A DNA stretch of 64,000 nucleotides from Bradyrhizobium sp. B097 (GCF_038957035.1 NZ_CP152412.1:248001-312000); one strand, 5' to 3'. Positions 25,310 through 35,670 are shown, numbered from the stretch's first letter. Numbers and translations: made by a program. The notes: generated by a model from the letters alone, not told the origin.

Positions 25310-25798
25310 CTATTGCGCGGTGCGTCCTTGCTCGACGGCCTGCTTCAGGCGCGGCAGCGCCATGCGCCAGTAGAACGCGACATGCTTCGCGCCGGAATCG
25401 GCGCCGATTTCCCACCCCGGGCCGCGCCGAATTGGCGACGGCGGCACTTGCTGGGTGACGGTCAGCAGCGTCTCGCCGCCGCTAGCTGCGAGCGTCATCG
25501 TGATCGTTGCATAGGATTGCGGAATATCCGGCAGGCCGGAGACCTGCGACCAATAGGAATATTCGAGCCGTGACGGCGGCTCGACGTGGAGGACGCGGCC
25601 CTTGTCGCGATAGCGCTTCGCGCCGATCTCGGCCTCGATCTCGATCGGTGCGCCGATCTGCCAATCGGTGTTGAAATGCGCGTTGCGCCATGTCTCGCCC
25701 GCTTTGGGGTCCGTGATCGCGTCCCACACCTGCTTTGGCTGCGCGGCAATGCGGATCGACTCGGTAACAGTCTGCAAGACCGAGGTTTCGTTCGTCAT
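25310..25798 (-). CDS. SRPBCC / AHSA1-like domain protein
   Basis: The 162-residue product has the START-like fold of SRPBCC proteins: SIRIAAQPKQVWDAITDPK at the N-terminus, alternating strands with YWSQVSGLPDIPQSYATITM, and a long C-terminal helix WRMALPRLKQAVEQ. Such domains bind hydrophobic ligands or act as Aha1-type cochaperones. The ATG at 25798 is used; a GTG at 25816 would add six residues and overlap the LysR gene by 11 bases. It follows that LysR gene closely and may be cotranscribed. Confidence 0.82.
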   Translation of the reverse strand: MTNETSVLQTVTESIRIAAQPKQVWDAITDPKAGETWRNAHFNTDWQIGAPIEIEAEIGAKRYRDKGRVLHVEPPSRLEYSYWSQVSGLPDIPQSYATITMTLAASGGETLLTVTQQVPPSPIRRGPGWEIGADSGAKHVAFYWRMALPRLKQAVEQGRTAQ

Positions 25799-25805
25799 CA
25801 AATGC

Positions 25806-26762
25806 TCACTTGTCACTTACGACTTTCCATTTCCCATCCGCGTCGCGCCGCAGTGCCGGATCGCCGATGCGGACATTGCTTGCAAGAAAATCGATGAACG
25901 CCCGGACCCGCGCCGGCAGCGGACCGGCGTGGCCGACATAGACCGCGTGGATGTCCTCGCGATCGCCGGGATTGAGGTTTTGCAGCACCGGCACGAGGCG
26001 CCCGGCCTCGATGTCGGGGCCAATGTGAAACAGTGCCAGCCGTCCGAGTCCGATGCCGCCGAGCGTGAGCTGGCGCGCGGCTTCGCCGTCGCTGACGCGG
26101 GCGACCGGTGGCGGCAGCGCCTCCTCGATTCTTTCAGCGCGGCGGAACGGCCAGCCGCGGATGCTGCGCGGAAAGGTCCAGCCGATGCCGCGATGGGCGG
26201 CGAGGTCCGCCGGGGTCTTCGGCGTGCCGAAGCGCGCGAGATAGGAGGGCGCGGCGACCACCACCATGCGGCTGGTGCCGAGCTTGCGCGCGATCAGCCG
26301 CGAGGCGCCGAGCGGGCCGACGCGGATGGCGACGTCGGCGCGCGCCTGCATCAGATCGACCAGTGTGTCGGTCAGCACGATGTCGAGGGTGATGTCGGGA
26401 TGTTCGCGCATGAAGCGCGGCAGCAGCGGCATCACATGCAGCATGCCAAACGGGATGTTGCTGTTGACGGTGAGATGGCCGCGCGGCACGCATGAGGCGG
26501 CCTCGCGTTCGGCCTCATCGATATCGGCCAGGATGCGCTGGGCGCGCTGATAGAAGGCCTGGCCCTCCTCGGTCAGTTGCAGCTTGCGTGTGGTGCGGTT
26601 GACCAGCCGCGTGCCGAGCCGCGTCTCGAGCCGGGAAACCAGCTTGCTGACGCCGGACGGCGTCTGGCGCAGGCTGTTCGCGGCCGCCGTGAAGCCGCCG
26701 AGATCGACGACGCGGACGAACACGTCCATCTCGCCGGAGCGGTTGGTGTCTGTTCGGGACAT
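25806..26762 (-). CDS. LysR family transcriptional regulator
   Basis: A 318-residue LysR protein: helix-turn-helix in FTAAANSLRQTPSGVSKLVSRLETRLGTRL with the conserved NRTTRKLQLTEEGQAFYQRA after it, then the effector-binding domain (from about residue 95). It is divergent from an MFS gene at 26864 across 101 bases, and therefore most likely controls the MFS / aldo-keto reductase operon. Inducer unknown. Confidence 0.9.
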   Translation of the reverse strand: MSRTDTNRSGEMDVFVRVVDLGGFTAAANSLRQTPSGVSKLVSRLETRLGTRLVNRTTRKLQLTEEGQAFYQRAQRILADIDEAEREAASCVPRGHLTVNSNIPFGMLHVMPLLPRFMREHPDITLDIVLTDTLVDLMQARADVAIRVGPLGASRLIARKLGTSRMVVVAAPSYLARFGTPKTPADLAAHRGIGWTFPRSIRGWPFRRAERIEEALPPPVARVSDGEAARQLTLGGIGLGRLALFHIGPDIEAGRLVPVLQNLNPGDREDIHAVYVGHAGPLPARVRAFIDFLASNVRIGDPALRRDADGKWKVVSDK

Positions 26763-26863
26763 GTTGAATTCAAATCACAAATGATTGGATTGCGGCCATT
26801 CTAATCCTTCCTCGCCCGGACCGCTATCTCGCATTGCGGAATCCTCACCCTCCGGAGCGACAC

Positions 26864-28045
26864 ATGCCTCTCGCAGTCCTTGCCTTGACCGCCGGTGCCT
26901 TTGGCATCGGCACCACCGAATTCCTCATCATGGGGCTGTTGCTGCAGGTCGCCGCCGACATGCAGGTATCGGTCTCTGCGGCGGGGCTGCTGATCTCCGG
27001 CTATGCGCTCGGCGTGTTCGTCGGCGCGCCCATCCTGACGCTCGGCACGCGGCGGATGCCGCGCAAGGCGGTGCTGCTGGCGCTGATGGCGATCTTCACG
27101 CTCGGCAACGCGGCCTGCGCGCTGGCGCCGAACTACGAATTGCTGATGGCGGCACGCATTCTCACGTCATTGGCGCACGGCACCTTCTTCGGCGTCGGCT
27201 CGGTGGTCGCAACCAGCCTCGTGCCCGAGGACAAGCGCGCGTCGGCGATCGCGACGATGTTCATCGGTCTGACGGTCGCGACCTTGCTCGGTGTGCCCTT
27301 CGGCGCCTGGTTCGGACTGATGCTGGGCTGGCGCGCGGCGTTCTGGGCGGTGGCGGTGATCGGCGTGATCGCGTTCATCGTCCTGGCCGTGCTGGTCCCC
27401 GGCCATGTCGGTGCCAACGACAAGCCCGTGCCGCTGCGCGACGAACTCGCCGTGCTCGGCCGCCCGCAGGTCCTGCTCGGGCTTGCCATGACGGTGTTCG
27501 GCTTCGGCGGGCTGTTCGCGGTCTTCACCTATGTGCAGCCGATCCTGACCCGGCTCACCGGATTTTCCGACGCCGCGGTGTCGTCGATCCTCTTGGTGTT
27601 CGGCGCTGGCCTTGCGATCGGCAATGTCGCGGGCGGACGGCTCGCGGACAAGGGGCTCGCGCGTGCGTTGCTGGTGTCGCTCGGTGGCCTCGCGGCCGTC
27701 CTCGTCGCGCTGGCGGCGGTGATCTCGATCAAGGCGTTGGCGGTCGCCCTGTTGTTCGTGCTCGGCATCGCCGCGTTCGCAACCGTCGCGCCGCTGCAGC
27801 TTCGCGTGCTCGAAGCCGCCGGCGTGGAAGGGCGGACGCTGGCGTCCAGCCTGAACATCGCGGCCTTCAATCTCGGCAATGCGCTCGGCGCCTGGGCCGG
27901 CGGCGTCACCATCGATCGTGGCTTCGGCCTCGGCGCGCTGCCGCTGGTCGCCGCCGTCATCACCGCGGTCGGGCTGCTGCTCGCGCTGTGGAGCCTGCGC
28001 CTCGACCGGCCGGTCGTCCTCGCCACGCAGTGCCCGGCCGAATGA
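26864..28045 (+). CDS. MFS transporter, AraJ-like DHA1 family
   Basis: The ATG at 26864 has a CGGAG ribosome site seven bases upstream, giving 393 residues with 12 helices. The first helix carries GAFGIGTTEFLIMGLL, the pattern of AraJ/YdhP-type sugar efflux permeases, followed by motif A-like GAPILTLGTRRMPRKAVL. These pumps export sugars, drugs or arabinose analogues. It is in an operon with the aldo-keto reductase 22 bases later and divergent from a LysR gene. Confidence 0.88.
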   Translation: MPLAVLALTAGAFGIGTTEFLIMGLLLQVAADMQVSVSAAGLLISGYALGVFVGAPILTLGTRRMPRKAVLLALMAIFTLGNAACALAPNYELLMAARILTSLAHGTFFGVGSVVATSLVPEDKRASAIATMFIGLTVATLLGVPFGAWFGLMLGWRAAFWAVAVIGVIAFIVLAVLVPGHVGANDKPVPLRDELAVLGRPQVLLGLAMTVFGFGGLFAVFTYVQPILTRLTGFSDAAVSSILLVFGAGLAIGNVAGGRLADKGLARALLVSLGGLAAVLVALAAVISIKALAVALLFVLGIAAFATVAPLQLRVLEAAGVEGRTLASSLNIAAFNLGNALGAWAGGVTIDRGFGLGALPLVAAVITAVGLLLALWSLRLDRPVVLATQCPAE

Positions 28046-28067
28046 ACTGGATCAAAGGAGTATGACC

Positions 28068-29102
28068 ATGGAATATCGCAATCTCGGTGCGTCCGGCCTG
28101 AAGGTCCCGGTGCTCAGCTTCGGCACCGGCACCTTCGGCGGCCAGGGACCGTTGTTCTCGGCCTGGGGCCGCAGCGACGCCAGCGAGGCGCGGCGGCTGA
28201 TCGACATCTGCCTCGAGGCCGGCGTCAATTTATTCGACACCGCCGATGTCTATTCGAACGGCGCATCGGAGGAGATCCTCGGCGCCGCGCTCAAGGGCCG
28301 CCGCGACAAGGTCTTGATCTCGACCAAGACCGGCCTGCCGATGGGTGACGGCCCGCTCGATGCCGGCACGTCGCGATATCGCCTCGTCGCTTCGGTCGAC
28401 GCGGCGCTGAAGCGGCTCAACACCGACTATATCGATCTCCTGCAACTGCACGCTTTCGACGCCTTCACGCCGATCGACGAGGTGCTGTCGACCCTCGATG
28501 CGCTGGTGCGCGCCGGCAAGCTGCGCTATGTCGGCGCCTCGAATTTCTCCGGCTGGCATTTGATGAAATCGCTCGCCGTTGCCGAGCGGCACGGCTGGCC
28601 ACGCTACGTCGCGCACCAGGTCTACTATTCGCTGATCGGCCGCGATTATGAATCCGAGCTGATGCCGCTCGCGCTCGATCAGGGCGTCGGCGCGCTGGTC
28701 TGGAGCCCGCTCGGCTGGGGCAGGCTCACCGGCAAGATCAGGCGCGGGCAGCCCTTGCCGGCGAACAGCCGCCTGCACGAGACCGCGCAGTTCGGGCCGC
28801 CGGTTGACGACGAGAAGCTTTACGCGGTCGTCGACGCGCTGGACGTCGTCGCCACCGAGACCGGCCGCAGCGTGCCGCAGGTTGCGATTGCCTGGCTGCT
28901 GGCGCGTCCCAGCGTGTCCTCGGTCATCATCGGCGCGCGCGACGAGACGCAGCTTCGCGACAATCTCGGCGCGGTCGGATGGTCGCTCTCGGCGGACCAG
29001 ATCGCGCGTCTCGACCGAGCGAGCGCGGTGATGCCGGCTTATCCCTACTACCCTTACCGAATCCAGGACGGCTTTGCGCGGCTGAACCCGCCGCCGGTGT
29101 GA
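28068..29102 (+). CDS. Aldo/keto reductase
   Basis: The 344-residue product is a typical AKR barrel: MEYRNLGASGLKVPVLSFGTG start, FDTADVYSNGASEEILG with the catalytic Asp and Tyr, KVLISTKTG with the catalytic Lys, and LLQLHAFD with the catalytic His. A C-terminal NADP-binding segment (SVSSVIIGARDETQLRDNL) follows. It reduces aldehydes, ketones or sugars with NADPH in the cytosol. The ATG at 28068 sits seven bases after AGGAG; one at 28062 would be too close to it. Second gene of the MFS-AKR operon. Confidence 0.92.
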   Translation: MEYRNLGASGLKVPVLSFGTGTFGGQGPLFSAWGRSDASEARRLIDICLEAGVNLFDTADVYSNGASEEILGAALKGRRDKVLISTKTGLPMGDGPLDAGTSRYRLVASVDAALKRLNTDYIDLLQLHAFDAFTPIDEVLSTLDALVRAGKLRYVGASNFSGWHLMKSLAVAERHGWPRYVAHQVYYSLIGRDYESELMPLALDQGVGALVWSPLGWGRLTGKIRRGQPLPANSRLHETAQFGPPVDDEKLYAVVDALDVVATETGRSVPQVAIAWLLARPSVSSVIIGARDETQLRDNLGAVGWSLSADQIARLDRASAVMPAYPYYPYRIQDGFARLNPPPV

Positions 29103-29132
29103 GCCGGCCGCGGGCCTGCCGGCGTCACGGTC

Positions 29133-30053
29133 TCACGCTTGTGCGGAATGTTTGCAGACTTGCCGGCGGTATTCCGCCGGCGTGACGTTCATGTGCTGGC
29201 GGAAGACGCGATTGAGGTGGCTCTGGTCGGCAAAGCCGCTCAGCAGCGCGATCTCCTTCAAGGCAACGCGGTCCTTGCGCAGATGCTGGCACGCGTGCTC
29301 CACCTTGCGCCGCAGGACATAGGCATGCGGCCGCGTGCCGTAATGCACGCGGAACTTGCGGGCGAACTGGATCGGCGTGCAATTGCAGATGTTCGCCAGC
29401 TCTTCCAGCGTGATGTTCCGGAAGATGTTCTGCTCGATATAGTCCTCGATCAGCCGGGCGTGCGCCGGGCGAAAGCGTCCTTGCGCGCACGGCATCTTGA
29501 ATTCGATCGCCGCATATTTCCGCAGGATGTGCACGCTCGCCTGCAGCGCCAGCGCGTCGTAGCAGAGGCGTCCACCTGGACCGCCTGCGGCAACCTCCTG
29601 GACCATCTGGTCGTTGATCCAGGTCAGCATCGGGTCTTCGGCCTTGAGCAGGTCGTGCAGTTCGATCGCCTCGGCGTCGCGGTCGAAGGCGTCGCTCGCG
29701 GTCTTCATCATGAGGGAAGGGGCAATATAGAAATGGGTGACCTCGATGTCGTTCTTCCAGTGCCAGCTCGATGGCTCGGCGCGGGTCAGCAACGACGTGA
29801 CGCCACGACCGACGTGATCTTGCTTCCAGGCGCCGGTGACGCGGCGGTTCATCGACGTCACGCCGTCGCGATAGAGCACGAGCAGGAAGTTTTCCGACGG
29901 TGGGACCCAGATATCCGATGGCTCATAGCGGAATATCCGCAGCCGGAAGTCGCTCCTCCCGACTGAGGCGCTGTCCAGCTTCAGCTCACCGGGCGCATAG
30001 CGCGGCAGCTCCTCGACCGTGATCAATTGGCCCATCGCGCGAGCCTCCTCCAT
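29133..30053 (-). CDS. AraC family transcriptional regulator
   Basis: A 306-residue product whose last about 100 residues form an AraC DNA-binding domain (ITLEELANICNCTPIQFARKF and then the second HTH with GFADQSHLNRVFRQHMNVTPAEYRRQ). The N-terminal two thirds, with an AraC-type cupin/sensor half (RIFRYEPSDIWVPPSENF), probably bind the inducer. It is divergent from a Baeyer-Villiger monooxygenase gene at 30328, with 274 bases between, so it is likely the activator of that gene and of the following esterase gene. Confidence 0.88.
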   Translation of the reverse strand: MEEARAMGQLITVEELPRYAPGELKLDSASVGRSDFRLRIFRYEPSDIWVPPSENFLLVLYRDGVTSMNRRVTGAWKQDHVGRGVTSLLTRAEPSSWHWKNDIEVTHFYIAPSLMMKTASDAFDRDAEAIELHDLLKAEDPMLTWINDQMVQEVAAGGPGGRLCYDALALQASVHILRKYAAIEFKMPCAQGRFRPAHARLIEDYIEQNIFRNITLEELANICNCTPIQFARKFRVHYGTRPHAYVLRRKVEHACQHLRKDRVALKEIALLSGFADQSHLNRVFRQHMNVTPAEYRRQVCKHSAQA

Positions 30054-30327
30054 GGATCCGTGGCGCGGTTGAGCGCTTCTTCTTGGCTGGACGTTTGCGC
30101 GCAGGATAGGCCGCTTTCGCCGTTTGCCAAGGCGACCAACGGCCGATGGCTCGATTGCACGGCCGCGTTCCAGAGATTGTCGGTTTCATCCAAGCCGCTC
30201 GGTCGCACGGCCCGTAGCCTGCTCTGCGTCCCGGCGACAGCGGCCGAGATCCAATTGACGCAACGCACCATCACCCGGCGACACGGTGGGTATGAGCGCG
30301 TGCGAAGCAAGACAACAGGAGGAAACG

Positions 30328-31968
30328 ATGACCGAGACCGTCACAAGGTCGAATGGAAGCAATGGTGCGCGTGCAATGACCAAGCTCGACGCCGTGGTCG
30401 TCGGCGCCGGCGTCGCCGGCCTCTATCAATTGTTCCGCCTGCGTGAGCAGGGGCTGAACGTGAAGGCGATCGATGCCGGATCAAGCGTCGGCGGCACCTG
30501 GTACTGGAACCGCTACCCCGGCGCACGCTTCGATTCCGAAGGCCACACCTATCAGTACCTGTTCTCCGAAGAACTCTACAAAGGCTGGAGCTGGAGCGAG
30601 CGGTTCCCGGGCCAGCCGGAGATCGAGCGTTGGCTGAACTACGTCGCCGACCGACTCGACCTCAGGAAGGACATCCAGTTCGGCACCACGGTGAAGAGCG
30701 CGCACTTCAACGAGACGACGCAACGCTGGCTAGTGACGACGGATCAGGGCGATGTGATCGACGCGCAATTCCTGGTCACCTGCTGCGGCATGCTGTCGGC
30801 GCCGCATGTGTCCTTCCCCGGACAGGAGACCTTCAAGGGCGAGCTGTTCCACACCGCGCGCTGGCCCAAGGGGCCGATCGAGCTTGCGGGAAAGCGCGTC
30901 GGCGTGGTCGGCAACGGCGCGACCGGAATCCAGGTGATCCAGTCGATTGCCGGCGAGGTCGGCCATCTCAAGGTCTTCATCCGCACCCCGCAATACATCA
31001 TTCCGATGAAGAACCCGAAATGGGATGCGGCGGATGCCGAGGCCTACAAGTCGAAATTCAAGTTCTTGACCGAACGGCTGCCGAAGACGTTCACCGGATT
31101 CGAATTCGACTTCGAGCACGCCTGGGCTGACCTGACGCCGCAGCAGCGCCGTCAGGTGATCGAGGACTGCTGGAATGACGGATCGCTCAAACTGTGGGTT
31201 TCGTCCTTCGCCGAACTGTTCTTCGACGAAGCCATCAACGCCGAGATCACCGAGTTCGTGCGCGAAAAGATGCGCGAGCGGATCAAGGACCCCAAGCTGT
31301 GCGAGCAGCTGATTCCGTCCGATTATGGCTTCGGCACGCACCGGGTGCCGCTGGAGAGCAATTTCCTCGAGGCCTTCCACCGGCCCAATGTCGAGATCGT
31401 TAGCGTCAAGAACAATCCGATCGCCCGCATCACGCCGGAGGGCATCCAGACCGCCGACGGCACGGTGCACGCGTTCGACGTCATCATCCTGGCCACCGGC
31501 TTCGACGCCGGAACGGGGGCGTTGACGCGGATCGACATCCGCGGCCGCGAGGGGCGATCGCTGAAGGACGATTGGGGCAGGGACATCCGCACCACGATGG
31601 GCCTGCAGGTCCATGGCTATCCGAACCTGTTCACGACAGCGGTGCCGCTCGCGCCCTCGGCCGCGCTGTGCAACATGACCACCTGCCTGCAGCAGCAGGT
31701 CGAGTGGATCGCCGATTGCATCAAATATCTGCGCGGCAAGAACCTCAACGTCATCGAGCCGACCAGGGACGCCGAGGATCAGTGGGTGACGCATCACGAC
31801 GAGACCGCCAACGCCACGCTGATCGCCAAGACCAACTCCTGGTACCTCGGCTCGAATGTCGAGGGCAAGCCGCGCCGGGTGCTGTCCTATTGCGGCGGTG
31901 TCGGCACCTACCGCCAGAAATGCGACGAGGTCGCCGCGAGCGGCTATCAGGGCTTTGCCACGCAATAG
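30328..31968 (+). CDS. Baeyer-Villiger type FAD monooxygenase
   Basis: The 546-residue product has an FAD Rossmann motif VVVGAGVAG (24-32), an NADPH Rossmann motif VGVVGNGATG near 200, and between them the BVMO fingerprint FKGELFHTARWP, matching F-x-G-x-x-x-H-x-x-x-W-P. It therefore should insert oxygen next to a ketone to give an ester or lactone, using NADPH and O2, as cyclohexanone or phenylacetone monooxygenase do. The ATG at 30328 follows AGGAGGAAACG. A serine hydrolase gene lies 142 bases downstream, beyond a palindrome. Substrate unknown. Confidence 0.93.
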   Translation: MTETVTRSNGSNGARAMTKLDAVVVGAGVAGLYQLFRLREQGLNVKAIDAGSSVGGTWYWNRYPGARFDSEGHTYQYLFSEELYKGWSWSERFPGQPEIERWLNYVADRLDLRKDIQFGTTVKSAHFNETTQRWLVTTDQGDVIDAQFLVTCCGMLSAPHVSFPGQETFKGELFHTARWPKGPIELAGKRVGVVGNGATGIQVIQSIAGEVGHLKVFIRTPQYIIPMKNPKWDAADAEAYKSKFKFLTERLPKTFTGFEFDFEHAWADLTPQQRRQVIEDCWNDGSLKLWVSSFAELFFDEAINAEITEFVREKMRERIKDPKLCEQLIPSDYGFGTHRVPLESNFLEAFHRPNVEIVSVKNNPIARITPEGIQTADGTVHAFDVIILATGFDAGTGALTRIDIRGREGRSLKDDWGRDIRTTMGLQVHGYPNLFTTAVPLAPSAALCNMTTCLQQQVEWIADCIKYLRGKNLNVIEPTRDAEDQWVTHHDETANATLIAKTNSWYLGSNVEGKPRRVLSYCGGVGTYRQKCDEVAASGYQGFATQ

Positions 31969-31990
31969 CGCCTGATCGCAACTGGACTTC

Positions 31991-32076
31991 GTAGCCCGGA
32001 TGGAGCGAAGCGCAATCCGGGGCCAGTGACACCGGCTGCATCAGCCCCGGATTTCGCTTCGCTCCATCCGGGCTAC
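31991..32076. repeat. Palindromic intergenic repeat (type E)
   Basis: Arms GTAGCCCGGATGGAGCGAAG (31991-32010) and its complement at 32057-32076, with a GC-rich centre, form a long hairpin between the BVMO gene and the esterase gene. Elements with this consensus are widespread in alphaproteobacteria. Confidence 0.8.
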
Positions 32077-32110
32077 AGGTCAACATCACAAACATTATGG
32101 GAGGAATACA

Positions 32111-33304
32111 ATGAGCATGAATTTTGGCGCGGCAGCAGATGCGATTCTCGACGGCGTCGTGACATCCAACCCGCGCGTTCCCGGCGTCGTTGCCATGGTG
32201 ACCGACCGCCATCGCAACATCTACGAAGGCGCCGCCGGCAAGCGCCGCCTCGATCAGGCAGCGGACATGACCACTGACAGCGTGTTCGCCATCTTCTCGA
32301 CCACCAAGGCGATCACCGGGACGGCGGTCCTGCAACTCGTCGAGGAGGGTAAGCTCGATCTCGACGCGCCGGCCAAGATCTACGCGCCCGACCTCGGCAA
32401 GCTCCAAGTCATCGAGGGTTTTGACGACAAAGGCGAACCACGGCTGCGTGCACCGAAGCGCGACATCACCACACGCATGCTGATGGTCCACAGCGCGGGT
32501 CTGGGCTACGACTTCATCAATCACACTTACAATCGCCTCGCGCAGGAGAAGGGGCAGCCCAGCGTGATCACGGCGTCCAAGGCTTCGTTGATGACGCCGC
32601 TGCTGTTCGATCCCGGCGAGCGATGGGAGTACGGCACCAATCTGGATTGGTGCGGCCAGATCGTTGAGTCGATCGCCGGCCGCCGGCTCGGCGAGGTGTT
32701 CAAGACGCGGATCTTCGAGCCGCTCGGAATCCGGGACACGGCATTCGAGCTCACCGACGCGATGCGCCGCCGCCTCGCCGGCATTCACGCCCGCAACGCC
32801 GACGGTTCGCTCACGCCGATGGATTTCGAGCTGCCGGCCAATCCGGAGATCCATATGGGCGGCCACGGGCTTTACGGCACCATCGGCGACTACATGCGCT
32901 TCATCCGGATGTGGCTGAACGACGGCGCCGGCGAGCATGGCCGGGTCCTGAAAGCCGAAACCGTGCGGATGGCGGAGAAGAATCATCTCGGCAACAACAA
33001 GGTCACCGCCATCACCGGCGTGATCACCTCGCTCGCCAACGACGCCGAGTTCTTCCCCGGCCAGTCGAAATCATGGGCGCTCAGCTTCATGATCAATGAC
33101 GAGCAGGCTCCGACCGGCCGTCCCGCCGGCGCACTCGGCTGGGCCGGCCTCGCCAACCTGTTCTACTGGATCGATCGCCAGAACGGCTTCGGCGGATTCT
33201 GGGCGACGCAGATTCTGCCGTTTGGTGATCCGACATCCTTCGTCGGCTACATCAATTTCGAGACCTCATTCTACGAGGCCCTGAAACTGCGCAAGGCGGG
33301 TTAA
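32111..33304 (+). CDS. Serine hydrolase, beta-lactamase / esterase (EstB-like) family
   Basis: A 397-residue class C beta-lactamase-like protein without a signal peptide. The S-x-x-K motif is STTK (S63, K66), the tyrosine motif lies in WEYGTNLDW, and a GWAG segment near residue 345 takes the place of the third KTG motif, as in EstB-like esterases and not true beta-lactamases. It probably hydrolyses esters in the cytosol. Its position downstream of a Baeyer-Villiger enzyme suggests it cleaves the ester that enzyme makes. The ATG at 32111 follows GGGAGGAATACA. Confidence 0.88.
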   Translation: MSMNFGAAADAILDGVVTSNPRVPGVVAMVTDRHRNIYEGAAGKRRLDQAADMTTDSVFAIFSTTKAITGTAVLQLVEEGKLDLDAPAKIYAPDLGKLQVIEGFDDKGEPRLRAPKRDITTRMLMVHSAGLGYDFINHTYNRLAQEKGQPSVITASKASLMTPLLFDPGERWEYGTNLDWCGQIVESIAGRRLGEVFKTRIFEPLGIRDTAFELTDAMRRRLAGIHARNADGSLTPMDFELPANPEIHMGGHGLYGTIGDYMRFIRMWLNDGAGEHGRVLKAETVRMAEKNHLGNNKVTAITGVITSLANDAEFFPGQSKSWALSFMINDEQAPTGRPAGALGWAGLANLFYWIDRQNGFGGFWATQILPFGDPTSFVGYINFETSFYEALKLRKAG

Positions 33305-34665
33305 ACCTTCGGGAACACCATGCGCATGCAGGCGCCGCCGGACGAGGCTTGATCGACCTCGATCCGGCCGCCGTGCAGACGCATGATGCTCTGCACGAGA
33401 TCGAGGCCGAGGCCGGCGCCGCGTCCGCCCGGATGCAGCCGGCGGAACGGCTCCAGGATCTGCTCGCGCTCGTCGGGCGGAATGCCGTCGCCGTCGTCGC
33501 AGACCTCGATCCGGCCGGCTGTCGCGACCCGAACCAGGATCGTGCCGCGCCGCTGACCGTGGTCGACGGCGTTCTGCACGAGATTGGTGAGGGCGCGTTC
33601 GAGCGAGGTCTGGTCGCCGGTCACCATGACCGTCTCGCTGTCGTGCTCGAAGGACATTTCATATCCGGCCGCGAAACCCAGCGGCGCGAGGTCGAGCACG
33701 ACCTGCCGCGCGATGCCGACCAGATTGACGGGGCCGAGCGTGTCGGCGCGCTGATCGAGCCGCTGCAGGTCCAGCAGCTGGCCCGCCATCACGCTGAGGC
33801 GGGTCGCGTCTTCGAGCAGATGGGTCTTCTCCGGTCCGGCCTGCAGCGAAGCGACCCGGGTCGAGAGTATAGCGATCGGCGTGCGCAGCTCGTGTGCGGC
33901 ATCGGCAAGGAAGCGGCGGTGGCGTTCGTAACCCTTGTCGAGGCGGTCGAGCGCGGCATTGATGGCCTTGACCAGCGGCGTGATCTCGATCGGCACCTCG
34001 TCGAGCGGCAACTGCGCGCCGCGCTGGTCGATGTCGATGCGCTCGGCCTGCGCCGCGACCTGTGCGAGGCCCTTCATGGCCCGGCGAACCACGAACGGGG
34101 TCGCGACCAGCGTCGCCAGCGTCATCAGCACGACGATCGGCAGGATCATGTTGAGGAATAGCAGCGGTGTGCTCTCCAGCGCGCGCCACATCGAGAGCTG
34201 GCCGTAAGTGCCGGTCAGGATCTGGATCTGTCCTGCCGAGGTGTCGACCCATTTGACGAGACCCGCGGGCCGCGTGGCTTCCGCTGCATTCCATTTGAGC
34301 CGCGCCTCGCTGACATGATCGAGGCTTGATGCGATCGGCGCGAATTGCGCGGGCACGGCGCCTTCGGCGAGCTGATGGCCGTCAGTGTCGCGGATGACGA
34401 ACCAGAGGTCGGCGTGCTCGGCGCGCAGGGCGGCCAGCTCCGGCGTTTGGCGCAGCGTCAGTCCGCCCGCTTCATCGCGGGTGACGGCATCGCGCAGCGT
34501 ATCGAGCGTGCTGCCTTCGTACTCGCCGATCAGCAGTCCCGCCCGCAGCAGCCCCATGGCTGCGGCTCCGATCAGCAGGATCAGGAGAGTCAACGCAACG
34601 GCCTGCAGACCCGCGAGGCGTCCGACCAGGCGCCAGGTGAGGGATCGTGGTCGCAGCACGCTCAC
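33301..34665 (-). CDS. Sensor histidine kinase of a two-component system
   Basis: A 454-residue kinase: helix 1 about 15-40, a periplasmic sensor of some 120 residues, helix 2 about 167-190, HAMP, then the dimerisation domain with [19 protein letters not shown] (H258 phosphorylated) and an ATPase domain with an N box ([12 protein letters not shown]), G1 ([10 protein letters not shown]) and a G2 box near [11 protein letters not shown]. It matches QseC/TctE-like kinases. Its start overlaps the stop of the response regulator gene by four bases (ATGA). Signal unknown. The stop shares four bases with the convergent esterase gene stop. Confidence 0.92.
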   Translation of the reverse strand: MSVLRPRSLTWRLVGRLAGLQAVALTLLILLIGAAAMGLLRAGLLIGEYEGSTLDTLRDAVTRDEAGGLTLRQTPELAALRAEHADLWFVIRDTDGHQLAEGAVPAQFAPIASSLDHVSEARLKWNAAEATRPAGLVKWVDTSAGQIQILTGTYGQLSMWRALESTPLLFLNMILPIVVLMTLATLVATPFVVRRAMKGLAQVAAQAERIDIDQRGAQLPLDEVPIEITPLVKAINAALDRLDKGYERHRRFLADAAHELRTPIAILSTRVASLQAGPEKTHLLEDATRLSVMAGQLLDLQRLDQRADTLGPVNLVGIARQVVLDLAPLGFAAGYEMSFEHDSETVMVTGDQTSLERALTNLVQNAVDHGQRRGTILVRVATAGRIEVCDDGDGIPPDEREQILEPFRRLHPGGRGAGLGLDLVQSIMRLHGGRIEVDQASSGGACMRMVFPKV

Positions 34666-35336
34666 GGTGTCTCTCGCAGCACATAGCCGAGGCCACGAAC
34701 GCCGTTGATCGTGACGCCGGCGTCGGCCTCGGTGAGCCTGCGGCGCAAACGCGACACATGACTGTCGAGCGCATTGGGCTGCACCTCGTCGTCGAGGCCG
34801 TAGACCGCCTCCATCAGCGCAGAGCGCTGCACCATGCGTCCCATCCGATGCAGCAGCGTCTCGAGCACCAGCCGCTCGCGGCGCGGCATCTCCAGGGGAC
34901 GTCCGTCGACGCTGGCCTCGCGATGGGTGAAGTCGAACGACAGGCGGCCGATCCGCGCGGCATGCTGCTGCACATTGGCGGGGCGGCGCAGCAGCGCGCG
35001 CAGCCGCGCCAGCAGCTCCTCGAACGCAAACGGCTTGCCGAGATAATCGTCCGCACCGCTGTCGAGACCCGAGATTCGGTCCGCCAGCTCGCCGCGGGCA
35101 GTCAGCACCAGCACCGGCACGGTGTTGCCGCTCGCGCGCAACTTCGGGATCAGCGACAGCCCGTCGCCGTCGGGCAACTGGCGATCCAGCACGATCGCGT
35201 CGTAACTTCCCGCTGCGGCAATCGCCTCGGCTTCCAGAAGATCTGGCGCGTGATCGACCAGCATGTCGTGGCGCGCGAGTGCCGCACGCAGCGCCGCGAC
35301 CATATCCGGCTGGTCCTCCACCAACAGCACGCGCAT
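34662..35336 (-). CDS. OmpR-family response regulator
   Basis: The 224-residue product has a receiver domain with DQ near residue 8-9, the phosphorylated D51 (AIVLDRQLPDGDG) and K at the end of strand 5 (LGKPFAFEEL), and an OmpR winged-helix output domain ending GVTINGVRGLGYVLRE. It pairs with the kinase immediately downstream. The operon is divergent from a methyltransferase-DedA-phosphoesterase-glycosyltransferase operon, which it may control. Confidence 0.93.
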   Translation of the reverse strand: MRVLLVEDQPDMVAALRAALARHDMLVDHAPDLLEAEAIAAAGSYDAIVLDRQLPDGDGLSLIPKLRASGNTVPVLVLTARGELADRISGLDSGADDYLGKPFAFEELLARLRALLRRPANVQQHAARIGRLSFDFTHREASVDGRPLEMPRRERLVLETLLHRMGRMVQRSALMEAVYGLDDEVQPNALDSHVSRLRRRLTEADAGVTINGVRGLGYVLRETP

Positions 35337-35670
35337 TCGTCGTCCTTACCTCTGCCTTGGTTCGTCATTCGATCCGCCGGCTTTATGCCCGATTCATTGC
35401 GGCAACCTTGCGGTTTTCTCCACGCGAATGCGTCGCGGAGCGAAATTTCGCACGCGCGCGCATTCGCGACAGGCTGACGCAAGCTTCGCATGAGACAGAG
35501 GCGTGCATCGGGACGGTCGAATCGTCTCGACACCGACCGGCACTTCTCAACCGGCGGGAGCCTGCCACACATGATGGTGGGCACCCGCAATGCGAAAGAC
35601 ACGCGAATGGCCTTGTTAATGAATCCGTGGCGCCAGACCGATTGCGCGCTCATCGTGCGGGAGCTCCAGC
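35337..35670. other. Intergenic region between divergent operons
   Basis: The 334 bases separate the two-component system from the lipid-related operon. A perfect palindrome GCGAAATTTCGC lies at about 35439-35450, and an inverted GCGCGAATGCG-like pattern surrounds it. No gene is recognised. The region must hold both promoters; the palindrome could be an operator or part of another short repeat. Confidence 0.45.
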
